Shown here piece after piece: positions 1 through 14,860 of a DNA stretch of 64,000 nt. The notes under the pieces are model-generated. The model saw only the letters and a list, made by a program, of their open reading frames with translations, did not search any database and was not told where the DNA came from. The DNA is from Alectoria sarmentosa (lineage: Eukaryota; Ascomycota; Lecanoromycetes; Lecanorales; Parmeliaceae), in assembly GCA_009733775.1 (NCBI GenBank), contig WOGZ01000136.1:1-64000 (forward strand), read 5' to 3'. The position numbers were made by a program, and so were the translations under genes. How positions within the stretch are numbered: the stretch's first letter is position 1; each line of letters begins with the position of its first letter.

Positions 1-52
<52 letters not shown>
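1..52. repeat. (ATT)n microsatellite
   Basis: About 17 uninterrupted ATT units open the window and run straight into AT-rich DNA. The repeat may continue beyond the left edge. Confidence 0.97.
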
Positions 53-56
<4 letters not shown>

Positions 57-620
57 AAATATTATTATTATAATTTCTTAAATCTTAAAAAAATATATTA
101 ATTTATGTGATAGTTATTAATTATATATTGAGTTGATAATTTTAAAAAGCTCGACATTATTTGTTTAATTAATGCAATAAATATTAATTTAAACATATTT
201 AATCTTATCTCGTTTTTTCGCTATTTAATAACACTCGCGTATTTTTCGAAAATCTTTTCGTTTTATATAATTTCGTTTTGATAAATTTTAAAGAAAAATC
301 TCTTTTTTTTTCTCTCATTTATGTGAAAGAATCGCGTATTTTTTAAATCGTTCGTCGTCGTCGAACTCGCAAAGTTTAATAGTAGTAATGTTAAATAGTC
401 ACATTATGAGCAATTAATCTCGCAAAAGATTTATGTTAAATATATTAAATATTAAAACGTTAGCAATTAGCTTATTTCGATATTTATAATAATATTAAAG
501 TTAACTTTCGAGTAAATATTTAAGCGCTCGATAGAAGATGATATAATTATAATAATATATAAACAATTGAAGATAATTGAGATTATTCGTAATTAGGTAG
601 ATATTCAAGCTTTACGATAA
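53..620. other. AT-rich RIP-like DNA, no gene
   Basis: The sequence is dominated by A and T, with scattered CG dinucleotides and stop codons in all frames. No coding signal, RNA gene or recognisable repeat unit is visible. It is the left shoulder of the small GC island that follows. Confidence 0.7.
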
Positions 621-1045
621 CTGTTGTAGCGGCGATGCGGTCATAGCGCAGCTATATCACCCTCTCTTTCGAGAAAAGATTTGTGCAAGTTCAAGAAGAC
701 ATAAGTTTATAAGTCAGTGTCCGAATTGGTTAAGCATATATATAAATTAAGGCAGCAATGCCAGCGAATTAATTAAAGAGAAACGTAATAGTTTTTGAAA
801 AGTGGGAGTTAGGCAGCAGCGCACCGCGACGTTTGCGCGACGATTACCCAGGTCGCGCGATAATAGGGCGGCGTTAAGAAGAAGACAAAAATCTTCCCCC
901 AGCTCAGTGTGGTGCTTACCCGAGGCCGCCGCTTTTAGGGTGCGGGCTGGGTGACACGGTGGTGGGGGGATGATCAGCACCTTGGCCGGATGAGCACGCT
1001 CATTTTTCATCCTTCCACCCATCCCAACCCCAAACAACCAAACAA

Positions 1046-1195
1046 GGTGGACAATATGGCAACGCATTGCAGGCAGCGTCAGTTGGAGGTCATGGTCAAG
1101 TGGTGAAGACGCTGCTCGATAAAGGGGTAGACATCTCCGTGGTCAATCCTAGCGGATGGACTGCAGCAGCTGCTAGCGGGCATCTTGAAGTGGTG
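1046..1195 (+). pseudogene. Ankyrin-repeat protein fragment
   Basis: The plus frame reads GGQYGNALQAASVGGHGQVV, continues with a KTLLDKGVDI segment, and ends with ASGHLEVV. These match the ankyrin consensus (G-ALQAAS-GGH--VV--LLDKGAD, then A-GHLEVV) over about 50 residues, so roughly one and a half repeats. Fungal NACHT and heterokaryon-incompatibility proteins often carry such repeats at the C-terminus. The frame stays open to 1372, but after the second partial repeat it becomes a low-complexity Gly/Glu-rich run made by a purine-rich repeat. No ATG precedes it, and upstream sequence shows neither further repeats nor a nucleotide-binding domain. It is best read as a relic left when the surrounding DNA was invaded or mutated. 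Recognition of the repeat is fairly secure; its parent gene is unknown. Confidence 0.6.
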
Positions 1196-1376
1196 GGCCG
1201 TGACCATACATCCACACTCGACACCGTTCTGAAAGACAAACGTGTTGCGTCGCGTGATGGGGGTTTTGAGACGGTGGCCGTGGGCGGTGAGGATGGCGGT
1301 TGTGGAGGGTGGGAGGGCGGGGATGTGGGGGGGGACGGAGAGGGTGAGGGTGAGGGTGAAGGCGGTGATTAGGGTT

Positions 1377-1401
1377 GAGAGGAGGAGGAGGAGGAGGAGG
1401 G
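1377..1401. repeat. (GGA)n microsatellite
   Basis: Consecutive GGA triplets follow a run of GGGTGA hexamers. Together they give the open Gly/Glu-rich and Arg-rich frames seen here, which are not evidence of a gene. Confidence 0.9.
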
Positions 1402-2529
1402 ATGGGAGGAGCATGTTGGATTGCGTAAGGGAGAGAGGGTTGTGTGTGCGAGGATGGCGGAGGTGTGCTGTGAGCTTCGAATTGGATGGGACAGGGCTGA
1501 CGCGGGCGGACGGCGCCGGCGCTAGTGTATCGGGTTTGGCAATAATTTACAGATTACATTACCCGAAAGCTGTGATTCTGAGCTCAACATGCTCTGTCTT
1601 GATGCTTCTGCATCTTCAAATGAACACGCACTGAATGCTACTGCATCACTAGCTCCCCGGACAACCTCATCGTCTACAAACGCGCTACATTCACCATTCC
1701 TAAAAGCTTCGTATTTCCCAAGGTAATGAAACAAATCAACCTTCACAGAAGCCATGCCTCAATGCTTTGCAAACCCGCCATATATCACTTGGAGAGGGCG
1801 GTTGCATTTATGTAGTGCTCACTATCAAGCTGAAGAAGCTCTCTTGGGGCGCTCTTTTCACCGACATGCTGATCAAAATCCTTCTACTTTTCTTCAAAAG
1901 ATGCCTTTATCAGCTCCATATATCATGCTAATGTTTCAATAAGGCTTCAAGATGAACCATCTGTAGCCGCATATGGGCATAGTATTTGATGAAATATTGG
2001 TCCTACTCCGCGTTACAAAGCTGCGTTGCTGTAAGAATCCCTGTCTGCGTATTAAAGGGGATCGTGTCTTAATGAAAGGATGCATCATGGTGCTTGAAAC
2101 TTGAATGTGAAATCTGAACTTCTGTTCGCCTAACATGGTTCACACATTTAATACTACGTCTGATTTTCTTGCAGCACGAATTTGGTTATTCATATTTAGG
2201 TAACGTGAGTGCGTATTCTTTAAACGATATATTTACAATAATATTGAGATTAAAGATTAACAGCTTATTAATAATCTGTTTTAAAATTCGAGACGTATTT
2301 ATACTTTAATTCAATTCGAAAATCTTGCATTAACATAACTAATGACGACTTCGTAAAAAAGAATTTCAACTTTAAAAACTGTAAATCTTTATCGTTAACA
2401 TTTTCGAATAAAACGAAAACGTCGCAACAACAATCCTATCGCCCGCAATTGCTAATATTTATACACTTAATCAATATATATAAAATATTAAACAAATCTT
2501 ATATAAAACTTTAAGTTGATAAATGTTAT

Positions 2530-3750
2530 AAGGCTTTGCATTTTATAACAACTTTATAAATACCTAAATCGCGAATGCACGTTATTTAATCTTTTAACGA
2601 TAAAATTCGTATTATCGATAATACACGATAATTGAAACGAATTATGTTGATATATTAATTTACGCACGTTATTATCGTCGTAAATGTGTTTTTTTGCATT
2701 AAAGCCTAAATTTTTTATAAATGATTTATAAAATTTCAAATCTTTTATTAAATCTCTTTTTGATTTAAAACGTTTTTATAAATTATCGATTTAAAAATTT
2801 TTTAAATAAAAGATTCGTTTAAACTTTGATCGAAATTTTGTAATTAAAATTAATAAATATATTAATGTTTAAAATAAATTTATTAATTAACGTTTTAAAT
2901 TTTGAGTAAGCGATTTTATTTAATAATAATAATATAAAGCTTTGCGTAAATAAAATCAAATTTGAATATTTCGCATTTAACATTTTATCGTTTATCGTAA
3001 TTATAAACTTTTTTCATTTTTTTTTCGCTCAATTTTTAACATTTTTTAAAACGTTAATTTTTTATCGAAAAATATTCGAAATATTCGTTATTTTTCATTT
3101 TTTAAATTGAATTATACGATATTTAATTGAATTTTAAAAATTATTAAATGAAATAAAATGCGTAAAATAGATCGTGAGATTATTTAAATCGTTATAATAA
3201 ATTAACGTGATCGTATATATGTTATTATTATAACTTGTTTTTAAGTTAACGTATAATCGAAATTTATGCATTTTACGAGCACTTAAAGCATTATTATATA
3301 AAATTTATTATTTACACACGATAATATTTTCATTAAATTCTTTTTTTTTGTGAAAAAGTTAATTAAATACGATATAGCGATATTCGTCGACGATACGATA
3401 TAAAATCTTAATTTTTTTCGAATTTGCTTATTGAAATTCGTCGAACGATTTTCATCGTAAAAATTTAACTTAATTTTAATAATAAAGTTATTTATTAAAT
3501 GTTTAAGATTTTCGAAAAAAAGGTTTTTTTGAAATGAAATATCGATAATATTAATAATAATCGAAAATGTTTTGCTTATTATTATGGCTTCAATTAATGC
3601 TTCTTCGTTAATTTGTTAAAAGATTTTAAATGCGATCTCAGAGAAGCGCGAGGGGAAAAGAGACGATCTTAATTAAATAATTCTTTTATTAATTTCCGCT
3701 CAATTGCTTGATTTCTAAGCGCGATTGTTTATATATATATCATAATCAAT
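2530..3750 (-). repeat. Decayed mobile-element copy A (inverted to copy B)
   Basis: Read in reverse complement, this segment aligns by eye with 13650-14860 along about 1.2 kb. Shared anchors include TACGATGAAAATCGTTCGAC near 3450 (copy B near 13945), the TTTATCGTTTATCGTAATTA stretch near 2985 (copy B near 14405) and an ACGATGATAATAACGTGCGT-type stretch near 2670 (copy B near 14720). The two copies differ mainly by A/T against G/C exchanges, as expected for independent RIP of duplicates. The outer edge near 2530 looks abrupt because flanking sequence does not match. An open frame of 61 codons (2554-2739, minus) falls in it. The element class cannot be assigned. Confidence 0.75.
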
Positions 3751-6700
3751 GAGATGCTACTCGAAAACGAGATCATATATCGAAAATTTCTTCGTCTTCG
3801 AGAAAATATCTGATTTTTTTTCAGTCTTAACTCGTTTCTTAAAACTCGATTGATTTAACGATATCGTTCGATTAAAAGAAACGACGATTTCGGGTTTTGA
3901 ATATTAATATACAGTCAAAAGATAATTTCAAAAGGGTTAAATGAAATTTATAGCTTTTAAATGCTTAAAATTTGATTTATCGTGTTTAGTGAAGCGCTTA
4001 AATTATGTAAAATTAAAATCTTTTTTATTAATTCGATTAGACGATAAAGCGATTGCAGATTATTTCGTTTTTTAATCAAATTTTTAAAGAGTGCGAGAAG
4101 TTAATCATTGTCGTGATAAATTGTTTCAAAATTAATTAAGTATTTTATGTCGTTACTACTTTTCGAGCTTTCGTCGTTTAACGATAAACGACGATAAAGA
4201 GTTAATCGTAAACTTTACTTCAACATATAACTATCGCTTTCGATTATAAAACATTGAAGTTTTCTTTAAAGACAATAAATTTTAAATTTGTAACACGTCT
4301 TTTTTCAATAAATGATAAATAATTAAGAATGAGATGTAAATAGCGCGCGCTTTTAACGATCATATTAACGTGTAAATCATTTTGAATTGCGAAGTTAACA
4401 ATTAATCAATAAAGTGACTACTATTTAAAAAACATTGAACATATCTTTTGATAATTTCTATTATATGCGAAGCTCGCATTATTATTTCGTTATAATGCGC
4501 TCATTATAAGCTCAATAAAAGCTTTTTATATTTCAATATATACGTTATTATAATATATAATTTAGATTAATTTCATAGTTTAAAAACTAGTAAATTTTAT
4601 AAATATTACATTATATGCGTCGATAAGCACTTATTTTTTTTGATATTCGTTTTATCGAAATAATAAACGAGCACTTCGTTTATTATAGTTTATATCATAT
4701 TCATAAATAAAAAACTTAATAAATAAGTTATATTCTTCGATTTTATCTCTTCTTTATTTCAAAAAAGTTTTATTAATATAACGTGATTACGATATATTAA
4801 TAACTCATTTATATAAGAATTTATGTATAATTTATAATTATTAACTGCAAAAAAGAATTAATAAAAGCGACTTCGATATTATATATATAAATAAAACGAA
4901 TATAAAAAACTTTCAACTATTTTTTAAGATTTATTATACGTAAGAAATTAACATTAATATTAACGAAGATATTATTATTAAACTCGAATATATATTTATC
5001 GATTTCTTATTATTAAAAGATAAAGTTAATATTTATCGATTTCTTTTTAATAATGTTAATGTTTCACGAATTTACGTTTATAAAATAAAGTGTAAATATA
5101 ATATTATAATCGAATTATTTATTTTAAATTAAAGTTTATTATTAAGCTTATTCACTTAAATAATTATATCGTTAAAGATAATTAATAGCTTTTTTAACTT
5201 TCTGATTTTATATTATAATAAAAAAGAGATAAAATCGTAAATAGTGTTTAATATTATATTAAAAGAGATTTAAACGATATAATCGATATTAAAAAAACAT
5301 AAATATTATTTTGTTTTAAGAAAAAACATTTATATACATTATATAAACTTTTTAAAGCTATATTACGAGTTTCTTATTGACGAATTAAAAGATTTCTTTA
5401 TATTATTAAAGTGTTTAATAAATTAATATAAAATTAACTTTTTAAAAAAAATAGCGAATGAGTTATTCAATTTAATTAATTATATCGTACGTTTATAATA
5501 TGTATATATTTATTATCACATTGCATTTAAATTATAATTTTCTATATACGATCATTTTAACATTAATTGTAAATTAATCTTCAAATGACTAAATGAAAAT
5601 AGTTATTAATTTATAATTGTAAATAATGTTGATAATGCGAATCTTTTTTTCTTTTAATTTAGTCGACGAAGAATTGTGTGCGAAGATATTATTATATTTA
5701 AAAGCATTATTGCGATTAAAATTGAAAGAATTTGCGAGCTTTTTCGACGTATCGAATATTATCGAAAGGCTGTTAAATGTTTTAAAATATATTTCGTTAG
5801 CTATCACGTAAACTGTTATTTTTATTAATCGCAATCGATGAATTCTTTAAAATTATTCGTATATTATTCGATTTGGTGAAGAAATCGTTTAATAATATTT
5901 CTCAAATGATTAAGCGTATATTTAATAACGAGTTCGTCGAAACTAAGCGACAAAAAATATCTTTTTAATTTCAATATTTATTCGCTTTCGCTTAAGTAAA
6001 AGATCGTCGATTTTATTTTTAACATAATTAATTAATCGATTATTTAATGTTGAATTTTAGAAATTAACGATATTTATATTATAATTAAAGCTTAAAATAT
6101 ATGCGTTCGAGATATCTTGCATTAGCAATTAACTTGATCAATATATTTTCATATTTTTATGAAATTAGATATTGTAAACGTCGTTTATTAATTCGTATAT
6201 AAACACGATATCGACACTCGTCTCGATGTTATTATCGTATAAAACTTAAACGTTATAATTTTAATCTTTTTCGATGAGTGTTAGAGAGTCGTGTGTATTT
6301 ATAATAGTTAATAAGGAATTAATAATCGTTTGCGATAATGAGCGAGTGAGTCTGACGGCGCGGCGATTTATAAAAAAAACGATTTGAGCGTTAATGAAAA
6401 TGGCGTCGATAGTAATGATTGTGACCTTAACTCTCTTGATCGAAAAAGGTTTTTAAACATTTTTATTTAAATTTTACGACGTTGTAACTGAAAGGGCGTG
6501 AGAAATATATAAAAAAGAAAGTTATAATTTCGCAATTTAATTATTATTTCTTATTTATCTTTAAATCTTAAAATAATTGCTACATAATTTTATTAAAAAA
6601 ATCTTTTTTAATAAATACGTTTGCGTTAAATCAAAGTTTAAACAAATTTTTAATTATTAACTTTTTTATAACGAATTTATTCTTCGAGATTCAAATTTAA

Positions 6701-9700
6701 TAAATATAAAAATTAATTTAATAATTAAATATTTTTAATAAGAATATTGCGTTTTTTGAATAGCTTTTAAATTTATTAATAAAGATTTTATTTTCGTTTA
6801 ATATCTTTATTAAACGTAAAAGAGAAAGATGAGAAAAAAAATGTGATCGTTAATTAAAATCGTAAAATTGAAAAAACTTAAAGACTTTTATAATACTATT
6901 TATTTATTTACTCGAAATAAAAATTAAATCAAAATATTAAATAATAATATAACGTGACATTATATTTCTTTATTTATTTAAAATCAAAATTCGTTCGAAG
7001 TAATTTTATTCTTAAATGTGAATCTTAATTTTTTTTCGTGAAAAACGTTTTCTTCGCGTTTTGAATATTTTACGCGATTTTCTTTAACTTTTATCTAATT
7101 TAATATTTATAACGCGACTTTTAAATTTGAATCGCGATAACGAAATTATTTATAAAATTATGATTAAATTCAACGTCGTATTAAAAGTTGATATATTTCT
7201 TTTTTTTTTATTTTGATATTCGATCGCTTTTGCGTAATATGACCTCGATAAATTGAAATTATATATTCTTTTTTAATTCGACAATTAAATTCGCTTTTAA
7301 TGCATCAAATCTCTTTTAATTAATAAATAATCGACGATTTTTATGAAAAGTAATATTAATAAACGAAGATAATAATATCGTTATATTAAGATTTTGATTT
7401 TAATTATTATCACGCTTTATAAAAATCTTTAATAATCGTTAAAAGTCGAATATTTTTCTTTTAGCGATTTTTGATATTTTTGATAAATAAATTAAATTAA
7501 GCGTAGAATTTATTAAAAAACGATTTTTTTTATTATTATAATTACTTCGCGAGATCGATTTATTAAATCGATTAAATTTAAGATTTTTAAGCGAGATTTA
7601 ATTTGATTTTAATGCTCTTTTCGATAATTTAATTTAATTTTTCAAACGATTAAATATTAATATCTGCGTTATCGAAATAACGCATTTAATAAATAAAGTT
7701 AAAAGTTATTATTTTACTCATTTCAATTTCGTTTTTATAAATTCGATTTACTTTTATATCTTCTTTATATGTGATTATATATTTTCAATTTCGAAATATA
7801 TTTAATATGTAATATTTTTCGTTCTTTGTCGAGCGTAAAGATTTTCTTTTTATTGAAAATGTTTTATTTGTCGCTATTAAAATTTCATTCATTATTTAAT
7901 GTTTTCGATTTTCAGATATTAATAAACTCGATAATCTTTTCAAATATTCATTTAAATCGAGTTCTTTACACATTGTTATTCTTTTAATTATATTTTTCTT
8001 TTTTCTTTTCTTTTTTTCTTTTATTAATGAATTAAAAAAAAATTTCATTTTTTTAATTTTTTTTCGAATTGATTATATTCGCTCTCTTAGTGAGAAAAGA
8101 CGTAAATATATTTATTTATATATTCGATTTCATAAACGTCAAATATTAATCGAATTAAACGAGTCGATTTTTTATTTATATTCATCAAAATAATATAAAT
8201 TTATTTCGTTTTCATTTCGCTTTTCTTTTTTTATTTAATAATAAAATTTCAACAATTTTATTAATAATATCGCGTATTTCGAAAAAATCGTCGAAAATTG
8301 TTTTTTGATTTATTTTAATCGTTTTTTCTTCGCTGCGAGCTTTTTTCGTTATTTTTTTATTGTTTTTAATCAATTTTTATGACTTCTCTTATATATTTTT
8401 TCATTGTTTATAATTATTTCAAAATCTTTTCGTTATATTATCTTTATCGCTTATCGAATTTCTTTAATTATTTATTTATATTAATCGATTTATTTTTGAA
8501 AATAATCTTGATATTTTTTTTAATTTTTCAATTTTTTTAAATTTGTTATGAGCTATAAATTTTGCGAATATCGTTATTATTTTATATTTTTTTCTTTTGC
8601 AATTTTCGATCGATGCTCACATTTTCATTATTAAGTATCGTGAAAATTTTATCATCATCGTAATTCTTTATTGCATCGATTTTTTTTTTAAAATTAATGT
8701 CTCTTAATAAAATCGATCTTCGTTAAAAAATTATTAAAATCTAATTTATAATTATATTAACTATCGTAAAAAAGCTTTTTATATTATTTAATATATCGAT
8801 ATTAAAGTTTTTTATCGATAAGAATTTTCGTTTAAAGCGATGTTGATCGAATCGAACGAGTCGATTTTTTATTCGTTTGTATCAAAATATTATACGCTTA
8901 TTTAACTTCGAATTTATATCGCTTCAATTCTTTCTCGAGGTCTTCGATTGAAATTTGATTTAAATTAAAAAAGCAATTAAAAAGAAAGATTAAAAATTCG
9001 CTTAATTTAAGAAAACAATTTTTAAATTTTTTTAAATTATCAATATAATGATTTATGTTAAAAAAATTAATTAAAATTAAAAATTTGAAATCTTTTTATC
9101 GAAGTTTCGTTTCAAAAAATTTTGAATTCATAAATTGAATGTGATATACATTATAAATTATATTTTTGAAAGTAAAACGAAGTGTTAATTTCACGATCTC
9201 AAATTTGAAAAATTTAAATCTCTCAAATCGCACTTTTTATTTGAATTTTTTTTACATTTTTATAATCACATTTCGCTTATTTCTTATTTCAAAAAAATTT
9301 TAAAAAAAAAAACATTAATATTATTATTTAATAATGAGAAAATTCATTTTTTTTACTCGATTTTCGCGATTATCGTAACGACTTTCGATTTATAAAAATT
9401 TTTTATCAAAATCTTTATAATGAGAGAAAAAAAAAATGTTATTATATTTAAATATATGAAAATGAAAATTGAAATAAAAATGAAAGCTGCTGATAAAACG
9501 ATTAATGCACGAATAAGTCGATTTTAAAACGAATAATATTTTTTAATTTATAATATGCAAATGCGAGGCGTTTATAATTTAAAAAATAATGTAATAATCT
9601 TTGAGTTAAATATTTAATAAAGTGTGTTTATATATAAAATTTTAACTATTTACACGAACTCAAATTAACTCGAGAGTGAAATTCTTTAATGTGATAAGCG

Positions 9701-12700
9701 TCAAAAAAATTAATTAAATTTTTTATACTCATATTAAGATATTATAATAATTATTATTATTATTTATTATTATAATAAAAAAAGCGAAAAGAGATTAAAT
9801 AAATAAAAGATTTATCATCGCAAGATTTTATTTTTATAAATAATTATTCGCTAAAAATAATTTATTATTTTAATTCTTTTCAATCGAAATTTAAGATGAA
9901 CGAAAAAGATTTAAGATTTATAATAATATTAAAAACAATTAATTCAACAATCGAAAAAACGTGAAATAAATCGCAGAATTAAGATCGATGCTTGTTTGCA
10001 TTTGAATTAATAATAAATATTTTAAATCGAGAAAGTATCCCCGCTATATATTAATTTAAATTTTAAATATAATTAATTTTTGATAATAAATCGAAAAATC
10101 TCGATAAAGATTTTATATTCGAAAATGATTTATAAATGTATAATATTTTCTTAAACGAGCGAGGTGTCGAATTTAACGATTAATAATTTTATATTATATT
10201 TAACGAATGAGAAAAGATTATATTCAAGAATACATTTCGAAAAAAAATATAAATCGATTATAACGACGAGAATTCTTCTCGTCGAAATCAATTTATTTGA
10301 ATTCTTTTCGACATATACGAGAATATCAAAATTATATTGAATAAAAATGATTTGATTTTCAAGATCAAATAATCGAATCACGAAATTTATCGAATTGAAT
10401 ACGAGGCATAACGTGAAACTTACTTTAAAAAACGTCGAAACGCATTTTCTTCATTTAATTAATTAAATATAAAAAATCAACAGACGATCGCGATGCTTAT
10501 CATTTAACATTTTCTTAAATAAAAGTTTATTTATCTTTTGAAAAAAGAGCTCGAACGCGATAACTTTAATATAATTCATAAAATCGTCGATATAAATACG
10601 AATAATGTGCACGTTATTAAAAAGATTTATCACGATAATTAAAAAAAGAAGATTAACATCTTAATAAATCTTTCACATATAAATGTGATTTTTAATTTAA
10701 CGATCGATCGATCGTTATTTGACGTTTCGCAAAGAAATATATTATAAAATTCGTGAAATTCTCAAAGAAATAAAAATCTTTATTAATATTGAAATATCTA
10801 TTTTTTAAAAGCTTAACTTATCAAAATTTCATTATCGAAAAAAAGATTCTTCAAATTCTTTTTCAAAAATTTTAAACTCTCGATTATTTACATTTTCATT
10901 TTTCGTTTTTGACGCATCGAGATGTTAAATCGATAAACATTTTTATTTAATTTCGAATGCTCTTTATTATCAAGCTCGTCGATTTCGAATTAACAAAAAA
11001 CGATTTTTTTTTAAAAACCTTTTGCGAATTAAATGAATACGTCGCTTTTAAGATTTAAGAACATTATTATTATATAATTATAATTAATATATGATTATTA
11101 AAAATAATCGTATTATAATTCGAATACGATTTTCTTATATTAACGCGAAAGTTTAAAAATAATTAATAATATCGAGATATAATCAAAATTATCAAAAATA
11201 ATAAAAACGAAAACACTTTAATAAATCTCCTTTTAAGCAAAATGCTAAAAATAAATTATTAATATCGACGATCAATAAGTGATTGTTTAAGGAAAATATA
11301 TCGTTTAAAATTTCACGAAATTTAAATTATCGACATTGAACGTATAACGTTTATAGAAAAAACGATCGATTAAAACGACGTTATAAAAATCAAATTCGTT
11401 ATAACGCAATTTTTTTAAAATGTAAGATTTTGCGATATAAAAGGCGTATCGAAAACGACTAAAATTGTTTTCTCGAAATATGATCTTCGAAACGAAATTC
11501 ATTTTTATAATTATGCATTTTAACGATTTTTTCAACATATTCAAAAAATTGCATAAATTTAAAATTCTCAATTTAAAAACGTTTTTAAATTAACGTTAAA
11601 TAAACGACGGCAGCAATAAATAATTCAATTTATTTCAAATAATATTTAAAAAAGAAAACAATTAAAACGATTATAAACATCGATTTTATTTGAAATTAAT
11701 AAAAACTATTTTAAATTATTCAATTTTCGAAATTATAAATAAGATTTTAAATAAAATAAATATAATATTAATATTAATTATAAAAAATATAATTTTATCG
11801 CATAGTTTCGTTAAATATCGCAATTAAATTTTATTAATAAATCATTAATAATAAACATTATAAATCTCATTCAAATTATGAAATTTATTTCAAAAGTGTC
11901 TTATATTATAAGATAAATTATGCGAAAATTTACATAAAATCGAACGAGGTTTTTTTTAAAAAGAACGTCTACTTTAATAGCGAAAATGAATTTAAAAAAA
12001 TTCGAAACGTTTTTATCGAAATTTAATATTCATATTAATGTGAAAATAATATTAATAAAAAACTTAAATAAAAAAAATTTAAACGACGAAAATAAAGATA
12101 AAATCAAAATATATTATTTTTAATAAATTCGTTAAATATATCGCGTATATTGATCGATTTTTATCAAAATAATTAACTTTAATAATAAATATATTCAAAT
12201 AAAGATTGAAAATAAAATTGTGTTTATGCGAAAAAAAGATTATCTTTTTAACGCAAATTAAACATTAATATTAATTAATAAAAATCTTAAAAATATTGAA
12301 CATTTTCTATAATTGATGAAATAAAATATCAAAATCGAGATTTTTTTATTTATAATAAATGTTATTTCTTTATATTTTTGAGTTAATTTTGAACATAAAT
12401 AAATATTTTATAAACATTTCGAATTGAAATAAAAGTTATAATTATTAATAAATTATAAATTGAAAAATTAGCGAAATAATTATAGCGAATTTATGAAATA
12501 TATTAATAACGTTTTTAAATAAATATAATATCATTTTTGATTTATATAAAAGTTTATTTACAATTATTTCGTTTAATAATTTTTTAAATTCTTTATAATT
12601 AATACACTTACTTAATTTATTTTAATACGAAAGTTCGATTTTCGAATTAAAATTAATAATATTTTATAAATATTCGATTAATTATATATTAAAATATTCG

Positions 12701-13649
12701 AGATTAAACGAAAGTTTAAATATAAAGATTTATATATAAATTTTTAAATTGAGGTAAAGTTATGTTGAAGATACGATTTACGTGAATTGAAGAGAGATTT
12801 GCGTAATTGAAAGTTAAAAAAAAGTTAGCAAAAAAGTCAATAAAGAAATTAATAAAAAAATCAATAAAAGAATCAAAAATTTTAAGATTTATTGAAATCG
12901 CAGATTTTTTTAATTTTATTATAATTCGAAAATTAGATTTTAAAATCAACGTTTTTTATATTATTAAATTTAATAATCATTTATAATATATAATAAAAAA
13001 TTTCAAAAAGTAATTAAATTTTAAAAAATACACGATCATATAAGAAAATAAAAAACATTAAAATATATATATAAATTTTGATATTAAAATAAAGCAATAT
13101 CGAAAATACGAATTATTTAAATTGAAAAAGCGATTTTATAATTTAAAATATATTTTAAAAAAATCGATATTAGAAATAAAGCTTAATTATATCGAATTTC
13201 GATTTTCGATATTAAATGCAATCTCGACGCGAAATAAGAGTTTTAAATTTAAAAATATTTAAAATCGAAATTCATTTTTAATATTATTAAAAAAATTCAT
13301 TTTCGATAAATTAATCGAAGTAAAAAACATAAATAAAACGAATTCAAATTTAAACGTAATAAACTTAGAAAATAATATCATATCTCGCGAATTTTATTCA
13401 ATATAACGAAACGTTTAATCGATATTATTAATTCATTATACAAAAAATATAATATCGTCGCATTCGTTAAAACGTAATAATAAACATTTTCTTTTTAAAT
13501 TTATAAATTCTTATTTAATTTTCGTTAAAAATGTATAATATGAGATTTAAGATTCTCGATCTCAATTTTCGAAATTAATAAAAATAAAACCTTAATTAAA
13601 ATTATTTAATTGAAAAACGATCTCGCATTATAATAATTTAAATAATTTA

Positions 13650-14860
13650 TTCGCATCGATATGATTAAGGGTTAATAATAACTTTATATATTCGAACAAT
13701 TGAGAGAAAATAAATGAGAGATTAACGTAATTATGATCTTTTTTTTCGCTATCGCGCTTTTCTCGTGAAGCGTTTCGAAAATTTGAAAAAATAAATATAT
13801 AAGTTTTAATCGAAAACATTGTGATAAATAAGATATTTTCGATTATCGTTAACATCTTTAACATTTTTTTATAAAATAATCTTTTTTCGAGAATTTTAAA
13901 TATTTGATCGATGATTTTATTATTAATATCAAATTAAATTGTTACGATGAAAATCGTTCGACGAATTTTAATAAATAAATTCGAAAAGATTTAAAGTTTT
14001 ATATATCGTCGACGAATATTATTATATTATATTTAATTAACTTTTTTATAAAAAAAAAGAATTTAATGAAAATATCGTTATATATAAATAATAAATTTTA
14101 TATAACGATGTTTTAAATGCTCGTGAAATGTATAAATTTCGATTATACATTAATTTAAAAATTGTTTACGATATTAATGCGTATATAATTATATCGATTT
14201 ATTATAACAATTTAAATAATTTCACGATTTATTTTACGCATTTTATTTTATTTAATAATTTTTAAAATTTAATTAAATATCGAATAATTCAATTTAATAA
14301 TTAAAAAATAATTAATAATTTAAAAACTTTTCGATAAAAAATTAATGTTTTAAAAAATGTTAAAAATTAAGCGAAAAAGAAATAAAAAGAATTTATAATT
14401 ACGATAAACGATAAAATATTAAATATGAAATATTTAAATTTAATTTCATTTATATAAAGCTTTATATTATTATTATTGAATAAAATTATTTATTTAAAAT
14501 TTAAAACGTTAATTAACGAGCTTGCTTTAAACGTTGATATATTTATTAATTTTAATTATAAAATTTCGATTAAAATTTAAACGAATTTATCATTTAAAAT
14601 CTTTTCGAATTAATAATTTATAAAAACGTTTTAAATTAAAAGAAGATTTAATAAAAGATTTAAAATCTTATAAATTATTTATAAAGAATTTAGATTTTAA
14701 TGTAAAGAAACACATTTACGATGATAATAACGTGCGTAAATTAATTTATTAACATAATTCGTTTTAATTGTCGTGCATTATCGATAACACGAATTTTGTT
14801 ATTAAAAGATTATATAATATATATTCGCGATTTAAGTATTTATAAAATTGTGTCTTAATG
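13650..14860 (+). repeat. Decayed mobile-element copy B (inverted to copy A)
   Basis: This is the partner of 2530-3750 in opposite orientation, about 10 kb away. Similarity runs from about 13650, where a GAAGCG and AAAAGCGCG pocket survives in both copies, to about 14860. I could not follow it beyond either end. The open frame 13628-13864 (minus, 78 codons) overlaps one edge and is not recognisable. Opposed copies with differing transitions fit two insertions of the same transposon, or one inverted duplication, followed by RIP. Confidence 0.75.

Larger units (their letters stand above)
621..2190. other. Small GC-richer island without an intact gene
   Basis: Base composition becomes near normal here. 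The island holds one ankyrin-repeat scrap (1046-1195), a GGA microsatellite (1377-1401) and a purine-rich GGGTGA stretch around 1330-1365. Several frames of 60-130 codons are open on both strands, but none reads as a known protein and they overlap antisense to each other. From about 2150 the sequence slides back into AT-rich DNA. Confidence 0.6.

Noticed and set aside
1079..1414. 111-codon minus-strand open frame
   Set aside because: It is antisense to the ankyrin fragment and made of Leu/Thr runs from the complement of purine repeats.
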